A stretch of DNA of 64,000 nt from Proteiniborus sp. MB09-C3 (GTDB lineage Bacteria > Bacillota > Clostridia > Tissierellales > Proteiniboraceae): the NCBI RefSeq assembly GCF_030263895.1, contig NZ_CP127161.1, positions 1,984,001 to 2,048,000 on the forward strand, written 5' to 3'. Position numbers and translations under genes: made by a program. The notes beneath the pieces were generated by a model, which saw nothing but the letters and a program-made list of their open reading frames with translations, was not told the DNA's origin and did not search any database. Shown in pieces: positions 17,099 to 26,120 of this stretch (within the stretch, counting starts at the first letter, position 1; every line of letters begins with the position of its first letter).

Positions 17099-17290
17099 TA
17101 CATGACTAAATGTCCAGACGGAGTTAAAGGCCCTACCTGAACATCCAGTATTTAATGAATCTTTATACTATCCATGGACTAATTATGACAAAAAACATCA
17201 TTCAAGCTAATTATAGTCCTTTTACTCAGAATAATCAACAGACTGCCAAGCTGCATCCCGCTTGTGCAGTTGTAAACCTTCATTTCATGG
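17099..17290 (-). promoter_or_regulatory. Structured leader upstream of aspA (unidentified)
   Basis: The 485-bp gap between aspA and the fumarase gene contains dyads, notably ATGTCCAG (17110-17117) against CTGAACAT (17137-17144) and CTGCA (17251-17255) against TGCAG (17265-17269). The segment is less AT-rich than typical spacer DNA here. It matches no riboswitch class I know. Nothing else is seen in 17291-17512. Confidence 0.35.
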
Positions 17291-17521
17291 CAATACTCTT
17301 AGAATATTGAAATATAAAGAATATTTAACAAATTACGTTTTATTCAAATAGTGTATTAAATAAGATAAGTATCATACTATAATTGATATAGCTTGCTAAA
17401 TAAATAATCTTTTTTGTCGATAAAGAAGGATTTTGCAATTGCTCATAGAATCATGAATAAGGGTAAATTTTAACTGGATACAATAATAATAGATTTTTAA
17501 TATTTTAAAGAGGTGAAAATA

Positions 17522-18364
17522 GTGCGAGAAGTAGATGTAAGCATTGTACAAGAATTAGTATCAGAAAGATGTATTTCTTCTAATCTATTTATAGAAGAAG
17601 ATATAATGAAAGCTTTTGTAAATGCAAAGGATAAAGAAAGCTCATCAGTGGGAAATATGATACTAGACATGCTGATTAAAAATGCTGAGGTTGCTAAGAA
17701 AGAGGAAATACCATTATGTCAGGATACAGGAATGGTAGTGGCTTTTGTTGAAGTAGGACAAGAGGTTCACTTTGTAAATGGCAATATAACTGATGCCATA
17801 AATAAGGGTGTAATAGATGGATATAGAGATGGATATTTAAGAAAATCTGTTGTTGATGATCCGCTTCTGAGAAATAACACTAAGGACAATTCTCCTGCAA
17901 TTATATATTACAATATAGTGCCTGGAGACAAGGTAAAAATTGAGCTTATGTTTAAAGGATTTGGCAGTGAAAATATGAGTCAAATAAAAATGTTAAAGCC
18001 ATCAGATGGAGAAGAAGGAGTATTTGACTTTGTTATAAAGGCAGTTAAGGATGCTGGCCCAAATCCATGCCCACCTATAATAGTAGGAGTAGGAATAGGC
18101 GGTACAATGGATAAGGCAGCTAATCTAGCGAAATATTCCTTAATTAGACCAATAGGATCTAGAAACAAATCAGAGCATTTAGCAAGATTAGAAGAAAAAT
18201 TGCTTGAAAAAATAAACACATTAGGAATAGGGCCTCAAGGATTAGGAGGAGTCACTACTGCATTAGATGTGCATATAGAAGCTTACCCTACACATATTGC
18301 AGGATTGCCAGTAGCAGTAAATATTAACTGCCACTCTTCAAGACATAGTACAATAGTTTTATAG
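17522..18364 (+). CDS. Class I fumarate hydratase, alpha subunit
   Basis: 280 aa from GTG 17522, chosen because AAGAGGTGA lies just upstream; an earlier in-frame GTG at 17513 overlaps that site. This is the N-terminal (TtdA/FumA-N) half of an oxygen-sensitive [4Fe-4S] hydratase. Three cysteines expected to hold the cluster are visible in LCQDTGM, NPCPP and NINCHSS. GIGGTMDKAANLAKYSL is a family motif. The beta subunit follows after 29 bp. L-tartrate dehydratase is the main alternative, but the malic enzyme next door favours fumarase. Confidence 0.9.
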   Translation: MREVDVSIVQELVSERCISSNLFIEEDIMKAFVNAKDKESSSVGNMILDMLIKNAEVAKKEEIPLCQDTGMVVAFVEVGQEVHFVNGNITDAINKGVIDGYRDGYLRKSVVDDPLLRNNTKDNSPAIIYYNIVPGDKVKIELMFKGFGSENMSQIKMLKPSDGEEGVFDFVIKAVKDAGPNPCPPIIVGVGIGGTMDKAANLAKYSLIRPIGSRNKSEHLARLEEKLLEKINTLGIGPQGLGGVTTALDVHIEAYPTHIAGLPVAVNINCHSSRHSTIVL

Positions 18365-18393
18365 ATTATATTTAATACTAGGGGTGAACAAAA

Positions 18394-18930
18394 ATGACTG
18401 TAAAATCAATAAACACTCCATTAACTAAGGATGTGTTAAGGGAACTAAAAGCAGGAGATGTAGTGTCCTTAACAGGGACAATATATACAGGAAGAGATGC
18501 TGCACATAAACGTTTAATAGAAACAATAAAAAATAATGAAGAGCTACCATTTGATATAAAGGATGCAGTAATATTTTATGTGGGGCCTAGTCCTGCAAAG
18601 CCAGGAAAGGCAATAGGTTCAGCTGGGCCAACAACTAGCTATAGGATGGATAGCATGACTGTACCACTATTAGAGCTAGGATTATCAGCCATGATTGGAA
18701 AAGGCCTAAGAAGTGATGAAGTCATAGAAAGCATGAAAAATAAGGGGGCAGTATATTTTGCAGCCGTTGGTGGCGCAGGAGCCTTGATAGCAAGCTCTGT
18801 TAAAGAATCAGAAGTGATAGCCTATGATGATTTGGGACCAGAGGCTATTAGAAAACTAAGGGTAGAAAATATGCCTTTGATTGTATGCATAGATGTACAT
18901 GGAAACAATCTATACGACAATATAAAATAA
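18394..18930 (+). CDS. Class I fumarate hydratase, beta subunit
   Basis: 178 aa, matching the TtdB/FumA C-terminal domain: GDVVSLTGTIYTGRDAAHKR near the N terminus, GPTTSYRMDSM at about 90 and GGAGALIASS at about 127. It works with the preceding alpha subunit to interconvert fumarate and malate. GGTG-containing RBS. Twenty bases separate it from the malic enzyme gene, indicating one operon. Confidence 0.9.
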   Translation: MTVKSINTPLTKDVLRELKAGDVVSLTGTIYTGRDAAHKRLIETIKNNEELPFDIKDAVIFYVGPSPAKPGKAIGSAGPTTSYRMDSMTVPLLELGLSAMIGKGLRSDEVIESMKNKGAVYFAAVGGAGALIASSVKESEVIAYDDLGPEAIRKLRVENMPLIVCIDVHGNNLYDNIK

Positions 18931-18950
18931 TTTGAGGAGGATGGTCAATT

Positions 18951-20126
18951 ATGAAAGACTATAATGAATTATCATTGCAAATGCATAGAGAAAATAAAGG
19001 TAAAGTTGCTATACAAAGTAAGGTTAAGGTGGAAACTAGAGACGATTTGTCTATAGCTTATACACCCGGAGTAGCTCAGCCTTGTAAGGAAATTGCAAAA
19101 TGTAAAGATAAAGTATATGAATATACATTTAAAGGCAATTCTGTTGCAGTAGTAAGCGATGGTACATCAGTACTAGGGTTAGGAGATATAGGACCTTATG
19201 GAGCAATTCCAGTAATGGAAGGCAAATCAATATTATTTAAGACGTATGCAGATGTAGATGCATTTCCTATATGTTTAAATACAACAGATATAGAAGAGAT
19301 AATCAGAACTGTAAAACTATTAGAGCCTGTATTTGGAGGTATAAACCTAGAGGACATAGCTGCGCCAAAATGCTTTGAAATCGAAAAGAGATTAGACGAA
19401 GAGCTAGATATACCAGTTTTCCATGATGACCAACACGGAACAGCTATAGTAGTGCTAGCTGGTCTTATTAATGGATTAAAAATAGCAGGAAAAGAATTTA
19501 AAGACTTAGAGGTTGTTATAAATGGTTCAGGTGCCGCAGGTATTGCAATAGCAAAGCTTCTATTAAGCGCTGGAGTAAAGGATGTAATTCTATGTGATAG
19601 AAAAGGAGCTATATCAAAGGATAGACAGGATTTAAATCCAATTAAAAAGGAAATGGCTGAAATAACCAATAAAAATTCGCAAAATGGTGGATTAAAGGAT
19701 GTAATAGTAAATAAAAATGTATTCATAGGAGTATCTTCAGCAAATTGTTTAACAAAAGATATGGTTAAAACAATGGGTGATAAATCTATGATCTTTGCTA
19801 TGGCAAATCCTATTCCAGAGATTATGCCAGATGATGCTAAGGAAGCAGGTGCATTTATAGTAGGAACAGGCAGATCAGATTTTGCTAATCAAATAAATAA
19901 TGTTTTAGCATTCCCAGGAATTTTTAGGGGAGCACTAGATGTAAGAGCAAGCAGAATAACTGATAATATGAAAATTCAAGCTGCATATGGTATTGCAAAT
20001 ATAGTTAAAGAACATGAACTAAGTGTTGATATGATAATACCTAGTCCATTTAACAAGGAAGTTGCAATAGCAGTAGCTGAAGCAGTTAAAAAAGCCGCTA
20101 TTGAAGACGGAGTAGCTAGGATATAA
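18951..20126 (+). CDS. NAD(P)-dependent malic enzyme
   Basis: 391 aa, short-form bacterial malic enzyme without the phosphotransacetylase domain. It oxidatively decarboxylates malate to pyruvate. Motifs: SIAYTPGVAQPCKEIA with the catalytic Tyr, metal-binding LEDIAAPKCFEIE and PVFHDDQHGTA, and NAD(P)-binding NGSGAAGIAIAKLL. AGGAGG RBS. It completes fumarate to malate to pyruvate with the two fumarase subunits. Cofactor preference cannot be assigned by eye. Confidence 0.94.
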   Translation: MKDYNELSLQMHRENKGKVAIQSKVKVETRDDLSIAYTPGVAQPCKEIAKCKDKVYEYTFKGNSVAVVSDGTSVLGLGDIGPYGAIPVMEGKSILFKTYADVDAFPICLNTTDIEEIIRTVKLLEPVFGGINLEDIAAPKCFEIEKRLDEELDIPVFHDDQHGTAIVVLAGLINGLKIAGKEFKDLEVVINGSGAAGIAIAKLLLSAGVKDVILCDRKGAISKDRQDLNPIKKEMAEITNKNSQNGGLKDVIVNKNVFIGVSSANCLTKDMVKTMGDKSMIFAMANPIPEIMPDDAKEAGAFIVGTGRSDFANQINNVLAFPGIFRGALDVRASRITDNMKIQAAYGIANIVKEHELSVDMIIPSPFNKEVAIAVAEAVKKAAIEDGVARI

Positions 20127-20133
20127 TTGTTAA

Positions 20134-20178
20134 AAATAAGCCCTAAATAGACTTATAGTTTATTTAGGGCTTTATTTT
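20134..20178 (+). terminator. Terminator after malic enzyme
   Basis: AAATAAGCCCTAAATA ... TATTTAGGGCTTTATTTTT, a long perfect-looking stem with a T tract. Confidence 0.85.
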
Positions 20179-20193
20179 TGGCTTAGGCTCTAT

Positions 20194-20221
20194 TTGTAAT
20201 AAATCAAACATTTGGTATAAT
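20194..20221 (+). promoter_or_regulatory. Sigma-70-type promoter of the sigma-54 activator gene
   Basis: TTGTAA (20194-20199), 16-bp spacer, TATAAT (20216-20221). The activator palindromes found downstream of this gene are not present here, so autoregulation at this promoter is not evident. Confidence 0.6.
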
Positions 20222-20263
20222 AGTGTTTAAATAAATCTAAAAAATTCTTGGGGTGATAAAAGA

Positions 20264-21727
20264 ATGAAAGATTTGACAGATGGAGCTTTAGATATTGAAC
20301 GTGAATTTACCGATATAACTCTTCAGCAATTTAAGGAAATAGTCAAAAACTCTTATGATGGAATATTTGTAACAGACAGGAATGGAGATATTGTTTTTAC
20401 AAATCCAGCAGCAGCCCTTTATTTAGATAGATCGCCTAATTATATATTAGGTAAAAATATAACGGAACTTTTAGATGAGGGTATATATAATAAAAGCGTA
20501 ATCCTTGAGGCAATACAAAAAAAACGACAGGTTACAGGCATAGTTAATATTGCTTCTGGTGGAACGGTAATGTCTACTTGTACTCCAATATTTGATGCCA
20601 ATAATGAATTGATTTTAACTGTAACTAATGTAAGGGTGGATAGTTTACTTGACACATATATCAATGCACTGGAAGCAGAAAGAAAAAAAGTCAGCAAATA
20701 CAAGTCCATAGTAAATTATCTAGGTGAAGTAGAAAATGCAAATAAAAAGCCTATAGCCGAAAGCGCCGAGATGAAAAATATAATAAAATATGCAGATAGA
20801 ATTTCAAAAACAGATACTAGCATATTACTTTTAGGCGAGTCTGGTACTGGTAAAGACGTATTTGCAAGATATATTCATAATATAAGCTATAGGTCTAATG
20901 AGCCTTATATACCAGTTAACTGTGCTGCAATTCCTCAGAATTTAATGGAATCAGAGTTCTTTGGTTATGAAAAAGGAGCTTTTTCTGGAGCTATTAATAC
21001 AGGAAAGCCAGGGTATTTTGAACTTGCGGATAAGGGAACATTGTTTTTAGATGAAATAGGAGATATGTCTCTATCTTTACAATCTAAGCTTTTAAGAGTA
21101 TTAGAGACAGGAGAAGTTCTGAGATTAGGAGGAACTAAGCCTATTAAAACAAATGTGAGAATAATCGCAGCAACTAATAAGGATCTATATAAAATGGTCA
21201 ATAATAATGAGTTCAGGGGAGATTTGTATTATAGACTTAATATTATTCCTTTAAGGTTGCCGCCCCTTAGAGAAAGAAAAGAGGATATTATTGCTTTATC
21301 TAATTATTTTTTGGAGATATATAATAAAAAATACGGAGCTGACAAAAAACTTACTCAAGACACAATAGATAAGTTTATTAATTACTCATGGCCGGGAAAT
21401 ATAAGAGAGTTAAAAAACGTGGTAGAAAGAATATCCATAGTATCCGAAGACGAAAAACTAGAATTATTTGACGTAGGCACTAATAGAAGTATCAAAACTG
21501 CAATAAATGATAATGAGGAAAAGGAGCAGTTCGTAAAACAAAAAATTGGTGTAGATATTGATGGGGCGGTTATAAAAAGTGAAAACCTTAAGGATTTCAT
21601 GGATAAGGTGGAAAAGGATTATATCTATAGGATAATTGAAAAATGTGATGGTAAGATATCCGATGCTGCTGATGTTTTAGGTATTCATAAAACGATGCTT
21701 TATAGAAAGATAAAAAAATATAAATAA
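20264..21727 (+). CDS. Sigma-54-dependent transcriptional activator, PAS-AAA-Fis
   Basis: 487 aa. N-terminal PAS sensor domain at about 20-125, a short coiled linker, and an AAA+ domain at about 165-395 with Walker A GESGTGKD, the sigma-54 contact loop as GAFSGA (consensus GAFTGA) and Walker B LFLDEIGD. The C-terminal Fis-type helix-turn-helix is at about 440-487 (ISDAADVLGIHKTMLYRKIK). There is no receiver domain, so it probably senses a metabolite or redox state directly through PAS. Its gene precedes two operons with -24/-12 promoters and shared palindromic upstream sites, which are its likely targets. Confidence 0.95.
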   Translation: MKDLTDGALDIEREFTDITLQQFKEIVKNSYDGIFVTDRNGDIVFTNPAAALYLDRSPNYILGKNITELLDEGIYNKSVILEAIQKKRQVTGIVNIASGGTVMSTCTPIFDANNELILTVTNVRVDSLLDTYINALEAERKKVSKYKSIVNYLGEVENANKKPIAESAEMKNIIKYADRISKTDTSILLLGESGTGKDVFARYIHNISYRSNEPYIPVNCAAIPQNLMESEFFGYEKGAFSGAINTGKPGYFELADKGTLFLDEIGDMSLSLQSKLLRVLETGEVLRLGGTKPIKTNVRIIAATNKDLYKMVNNNEFRGDLYYRLNIIPLRLPPLRERKEDIIALSNYFLEIYNKKYGADKKLTQDTIDKFINYSWPGNIRELKNVVERISIVSEDEKLELFDVGTNRSIKTAINDNEEKEQFVKQKIGVDIDGAVIKSENLKDFMDKVEKDYIYRIIEKCDGKISDAADVLGIHKTMLYRKIKKYK

Positions 21728-21742
21728 AACTGATTTCTAAAA

Positions 21743-21787
21743 AATAGACTTTCATCTACAAAATTGTAGACGAAAGTCTATTTTTTT
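21743..21787 (+). terminator. Terminator of activator gene, overlapping activator sites
   Basis: AATAGACTTTCATCTACA ... TGTAGACGAAAGTCTATT with a run of seven T forms a near-perfect intrinsic terminator. The same DNA contains two of the three 14-bp palindromes proposed as activator binding sites. Confidence 0.75.
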
Positions 21788-21800
21788 AGACAAAAATCTA
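21745..21800 (+). promoter_or_regulatory. Upstream activator sites for hbd operon, three 14-bp palindromes
   Basis: TAGACTTTCATCTA (21745), TAGACGAAAGTCTA (21767) and TAGACAAAAATCTA (21787), consensus TAGAY-N4-RTCTA, spaced 22 and 20 bp centre to centre. They lie about 150 bp before the -24 element, a normal distance for an enhancer. The same three-site array occurs at 30384-30439. Confidence 0.75.
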
Positions 21801-21946
21801 CAAATTATAATAGTATGTAGAGTATAAAAAAGCTATTAATCTATAAAATAAAAATTCTTATTGTTTAAATAAATTAGATTCAAAGTATTTAAAAATACAG
21901 AAGGATGTATTCTCCTTAATAAAAAAAATCATCTAATAATAAACTT

Positions 21947-21962
21947 TGGCACAAGATTTGCT
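21947..21962 (+). promoter_or_regulatory. Sigma-54 (-24/-12) promoter of hbd operon
   Basis: TGGCAC-AAGAT-TTGCT matches the consensus TGGCAC-N5-TTGCW exactly, and lies 47 bp before the hbd ATG. Confidence 0.85.
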
Positions 21963-22008
21963 CTTATAAGTAATCGTAAGAAAACGATTTTTAAAGGAGG
22001 ATATTATA

Positions 22009-22863
22009 ATGGAAATAAAAACATTAGGAGTAGTTGGAGCTGGAGCTATGGGAACTGGTATAGCGCATGTAGCAGCTCAAAATGGATATTCAGTCATATT
22101 GTGTGATTTAACAGAGGAGGTATTAGTTAAATCTAAGTCTAATATTAGCAAGGTTTTTGAAAAGTCTATTGCCAGGGGAAAAACAACAGAAGAGGAAAAG
22201 AACAAGACTCTTGAAAATATCAAAACTACCACTGATTTAAATGAATTAGCTAATGCCGATTTAGTTATTGAGGCTATAGTTGAAAAGCTTGATATTAAAA
22301 TGGAATTGTTCTCTAAATTAGAATCCATTTGTTCACCAAAGACTATATTAGCTTCAAATACTTCAACCATGTCTATAACGAAGCTAGCGACAGCAACTAA
22401 AAGGCCAGATAAATTTGCTGGGGCTCATTTCTTTAACCCAGCTCCTGTTATGAGACTTGTAGAGATTATCAGAGGATACTATACAAGCGACGAAACAGTA
22501 AAAGCCTTAATGGATTTTGTTAAGGGCTTAGGTAAAGAAGGCATAGAAGTTAAAAAGGATACTCCTGGTTTTGTAGTAAACAGGCTAATGCTACCACAAT
22601 TCAGAGAAGCTTATCTTGTATATGAGGAGGGAGTAGCTTCAATAGAAGATATCGATAAAGCTATGACTTTAGGGCTGAATCACCCTATGGGACCATTTAC
22701 ACTAATGGATTTTACAGGAATAGATATAGCTTATGATTCATTAGTATATTTATATGAAGAATTTGGACAATCACATTGGGCACCACCAACTGTCTTGAAA
22801 AGAATGATTAATGCAGGAAGATTAGGAAAGAAAACAAATGCTGGATGGTACGATTACGAATAA
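22009..22863 (+). CDS. hbd: 3-hydroxybutyryl-CoA dehydrogenase
   Basis: 284 aa, the normal length. It reduces acetoacetyl-CoA to 3-hydroxybutyryl-CoA with NAD(P)H. N-terminal Rossmann fold with GVVGAGAMGTGIAHVAAQNG; the catalytic His is in GAHFFNPAPVM (about residue 139), and GFVVNRLMLP and NHPMGPFTLMDFTG mark the C-terminal dimer domain. AAAGGAGG RBS. It is the first gene after a near-perfect sigma-54 promoter, so it is expected to be induced by the upstream PAS activator. Confidence 0.96.
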   Translation: MEIKTLGVVGAGAMGTGIAHVAAQNGYSVILCDLTEEVLVKSKSNISKVFEKSIARGKTTEEEKNKTLENIKTTTDLNELANADLVIEAIVEKLDIKMELFSKLESICSPKTILASNTSTMSITKLATATKRPDKFAGAHFFNPAPVMRLVEIIRGYYTSDETVKALMDFVKGLGKEGIEVKKDTPGFVVNRLMLPQFREAYLVYEEGVASIEDIDKAMTLGLNHPMGPFTLMDFTGIDIAYDSLVYLYEEFGQSHWAPPTVLKRMINAGRLGKKTNAGWYDYE

Positions 22864-22952
22864 TACTAAATAAATCTATAAGGATAAGTTCTTTATTCTA
22901 GATTACATCAAATAAAAGAAGTCTGACTAGGGTAATTAAGGAGGCATTTGTG

Positions 22953-24521
22953 ATGAATAAATTATATAAAATAGACGATGCTATTAATCTTATAAAGGAT
23001 GGAGATTTTGTAGCAGCATCTGGATTCATGTTAGCAACTTGTGCAGAGGAATTATTCTTTAAACTTGAAGAAAAGTTTTTAAGAGAAGGAACTCCAAGAA
23101 ATCTTACATTTATGCAGGCAGCTGGTCTTGGAAATACACGTGATCAAGGTACCTATCATATTAGCCACGAAGGACTGATAAAAAGATATATAACCGGACA
23201 TTTTGCAAGCAACCAAAGAATGATAGATTTAGTAAATCAAAACAAGGTTGAGGCTTATAATTTCCCACAAGGAGTCATTTGCCATCTGTACAGAGCTGCA
23301 GCAGCAGGAAAAAGCGGGGAGCTTACAAGAATAGGGTTAAAAACATATGTAGATCCTAGATTAGAAGGCGGAAAAATGAACAGCATAACAACAGAAGACT
23401 TAGTTCAGGCAGTCAATGTTGCGGGTGAAGAACTACTGTTTTATAAATCTCCTAAGATAGATGTGGCTATTATAAGAGGTACTACATCAGATGAATATGG
23501 AAACATAACTATGGAAGATGAGTCTGCATGTATTGATGCATTAGATGTGGCATTAGCTGCAAAAAATAATGGTGGTAAAGTAATTGTACAGGTTAAAAAT
23601 TATGTGAAATCAAGTTCAGTAGATAGAACAAAAGTTGTTATTCCGGGAAATTTAGTTGATGCAGTTGTAATAACAAGTGATGCTGAGAGATTTCATAGAC
23701 AAACACCAGGTGAATTTTATAGCCCTGTATTAGCAGGATATTATAAACTTGATAATGTAGGCTTTGGCAATATCGAACTAAATGAAAGAAAAATTATCGC
23801 AAGAAGAGCAGCAATGGAATTAAAGCCTCGTTCAGTAGTAAATTTAGGGATAGGTATTCCAGAAGGAATTGCCTCAATTGCAGCAGAGGAAGGTATTGGA
23901 GAAGAATTAACATTGACTATTGAATCCGGACTGATTGGAGGTGTTCCAACTGGTGGACCGAACTTTGGTTCAGCAATAAATGCTTGGGCAGCACTTCCCA
24001 TGACATCTCAATTTGATCTTTACAATGGCGGGGGATTAAACATGACTTTTTTAGGATTTGCAGAAGTAAATTCTAAGGGAGATATAAATGTCAGTAAATT
24101 TGGAACAAAGATTGCGGGCTGCGGAGGATTTATAGACATTAGTCAATCAACTAAAAAAATTGTTTTTTGCGGAACATTCACAGCAGGAAAATTTGAAATG
24201 ACTGTTGAAAAAGGACAAGTTAAAATTATTAAAGAAGGCGTGAGAAAGAAATTTATTGACAGTATTGAACAGATTACATTTAGCTCTGAATTCGTATCAA
24301 AATACGATCAAGACGTTATGTTTATTACAGAGAGGTGTGTATTTAGGCTTACGGATGAAGGTCTTGTTCTTATAGAAGTTGCACCAGGCATCGATGTTGA
24401 AAAGGATATAATTTCTCATATGGAATATAGACCGATTATATCTAAGGATTTAAAGCTCATGGATGAAAAAATATTTAAAGAAGAAAAAATAGGTTTAGAG
24501 TCTATTGTAATGTCAAAATAA
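22953..24521 (+). CDS. Acyl-CoA:acetate CoA-transferase (family I, fused alpha-beta)
   Basis: 522 aa from ATG 22953 (AGGAGG eight bases upstream; a GTG at 22950 is closer). It resembles YdiF/propionate CoA-transferase: alpha-type N-terminal half (DPRLEGGKMN, IIRGTTSDEYGN) and beta-type C-terminal half (RRAAMELKPRSVVNLGIGIPEG) with the likely catalytic Glu in LTIESGLIGG. It would exchange CoA between butyryl-CoA or another acyl-CoA and acetate, ending fermentation without loss of the thioester bond. A paralogue lies at 30710. Its exact acyl preference is unknown. Confidence 0.88.
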   Translation: MNKLYKIDDAINLIKDGDFVAASGFMLATCAEELFFKLEEKFLREGTPRNLTFMQAAGLGNTRDQGTYHISHEGLIKRYITGHFASNQRMIDLVNQNKVEAYNFPQGVICHLYRAAAAGKSGELTRIGLKTYVDPRLEGGKMNSITTEDLVQAVNVAGEELLFYKSPKIDVAIIRGTTSDEYGNITMEDESACIDALDVALAAKNNGGKVIVQVKNYVKSSSVDRTKVVIPGNLVDAVVITSDAERFHRQTPGEFYSPVLAGYYKLDNVGFGNIELNERKIIARRAAMELKPRSVVNLGIGIPEGIASIAAEEGIGEELTLTIESGLIGGVPTGGPNFGSAINAWAALPMTSQFDLYNGGGLNMTFLGFAEVNSKGDINVSKFGTKIAGCGGFIDISQSTKKIVFCGTFTAGKFEMTVEKGQVKIIKEGVRKKFIDSIEQITFSSEFVSKYDQDVMFITERCVFRLTDEGLVLIEVAPGIDVEKDIISHMEYRPIISKDLKLMDEKIFKEEKIGLESIVMSK

Positions 24522-24567
24522 GATACAAGTAGTCTAGAAATTCTGCAATAAAAAAAGGAGGAGAAGT

Positions 24568-25884
24568 ATGAGTCTAGTAGGTGTAATTGGATTATTAGTC
24601 GGTCTTGCAGTCTTGATTATATTAACATATAAAGGAATGCACGTAATTCCTGTATCATTAATAGCTTCGTTAATTGTCATACTGTCCAATAACGTTGATA
24701 TATGGGGAGTACTTTCAGGGGATTACGCAGTATCAATGAAGAACTTCGTTGGGAATTATTTAATTATGTTTTTCCTTGGTTCATTGTTAGGAGAATTGCT
24801 TTCATTAAGTGGTGCAGCTAGATCCATAGCTTATAAGCTTGCAGATGTTTTTGGAGCCAAAAGAAGTATTTTGATTGTAGTGTTGGCTTCAGCAATATTA
24901 TCCTACGGTGGTGTTTCCGTATTCGTTATAGTGTTTTCAGTTTACCCTTTAACATTGTTTTTATTTAGTGAGGCAGATATACCAAAAAAATTAATACCTG
25001 CAACAATATTATTAGGAGCAGGTACATTTACGATGACAGCCTTACCAGGAAGTCCATCATTACCTAATATTATACCTACCACTTATTTAGGAACAACACC
25101 TACATCAGCTCCTGTCATTGGCGTTATTACAGCAATAGTGATGTTCATAGTAGGATATTTGTATCTAATGAGCAGGGTAAAGAAATATAAAGAGATGGGG
25201 CTTCATTTCGTCCCAGGAAAAAATGATAGGGTTGAAAAGCTATCTGATGAAGAAATAGCAAAATTACCTCATTGGGGAATTGCTTTGCTACCTATCCTGT
25301 CTATCTTTGTGGTAATATTTGCTCTTAAAGGAAAAGTAGATTCTGTATTTGCTGTTTGTATTGCATTATTTGCAGGAGTGACATTAGGATATATATTATT
25401 CTGGAATAAGATAAATGGAAAGCTGGAAATAACAAATAAAAGTGCTTCTGGAAGCATTGGTGCTCTTCTAAATACAGCTTCAATAGTAGGCTTCGGAGGA
25501 ACAGTACGAGCAGTACCAGCATTTCAGAGCTTTGTAAATTTTGCATTAGGGTTATCTTTTAATCCTATTATATCAGCAGTTTTAGCTGTTAACGTAATAG
25601 CAGGTATAACAGGTTCATCATCAGGTGGTATAACAATATTTATGGAAGCTATGGCACAGCATTATCTTGCTATGGGTATCAATCCACAAGTATTTCACAG
25701 AATTTCCACCATTGCATCAGGTGTTCTTGACTCGCTTCCACATGCTGGACCGAATGTAACATTTTTAGCAGTAACAAGTTTAACCTATAAGGAAGCTTAT
25801 CCTCATATGTTCTTTATAACATGCGTAGTACCTTTTGTCGGAACTGTATCAGCAATATTATTGTCTCTAGTAGGACTTGTTTAA
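24568..25884 (+). CDS. GntP-family permease (short-chain organic acid transporter)
   Basis: 438 aa, very hydrophobic, about 12-14 helices, with GntP/ion-transporter family features (GAGTFTMTALPGSPSLPNIIPT, NVIAGITGSSSGGITIFMEA, HAGPNVTF). Relatives carry gluconate, 3-hydroxybutyrate or other carboxylates with protons. Lying between a CoA-transferase and crotonase genes and behind the sigma-54 promoter, it may take up or export butyrate, 3-hydroxybutyrate or a related acid. This substrate is inferred from context only. AAAGGAGG RBS. Confidence 0.85.
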   Translation: MSLVGVIGLLVGLAVLIILTYKGMHVIPVSLIASLIVILSNNVDIWGVLSGDYAVSMKNFVGNYLIMFFLGSLLGELLSLSGAARSIAYKLADVFGAKRSILIVVLASAILSYGGVSVFVIVFSVYPLTLFLFSEADIPKKLIPATILLGAGTFTMTALPGSPSLPNIIPTTYLGTTPTSAPVIGVITAIVMFIVGYLYLMSRVKKYKEMGLHFVPGKNDRVEKLSDEEIAKLPHWGIALLPILSIFVVIFALKGKVDSVFAVCIALFAGVTLGYILFWNKINGKLEITNKSASGSIGALLNTASIVGFGGTVRAVPAFQSFVNFALGLSFNPIISAVLAVNVIAGITGSSSGGITIFMEAMAQHYLAMGINPQVFHRISTIASGVLDSLPHAGPNVTFLAVTSLTYKEAYPHMFFITCVVPFVGTVSAILLSLVGLV

Positions 25885-25928
25885 TAAAATAAGTTTTTTA
25901 GTTAGCAGTATAATTAGAGATTAACAAA

Positions 25929-25979
25929 ATAAGTGGCCTTACTAGGATTATAGCTTTATGCTCAGTTGAGGTCACTTAT
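25929..25979 (+). terminator. Hairpin after GntP gene
   Basis: ATAAGTGGCCT ... AGGTCACTTAT stem without a strong T tract. It may end or attenuate the hbd operon before crt. No sigma-54 promoter is seen in the 236-bp gap. Confidence 0.45.
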
Positions 25980-26120
25980 ACAATATACAAATATGTGAAA
26001 ATTATAACTATACAAAGTTTTCTTTTTATTTACATTAAATGAACACTTAATAAAAGAAGTATTTTTCTAGGTTGTTTGTTTTAGATACTAGAACAAAATA
26101 GTTTATTAGGAGGCAGACAG

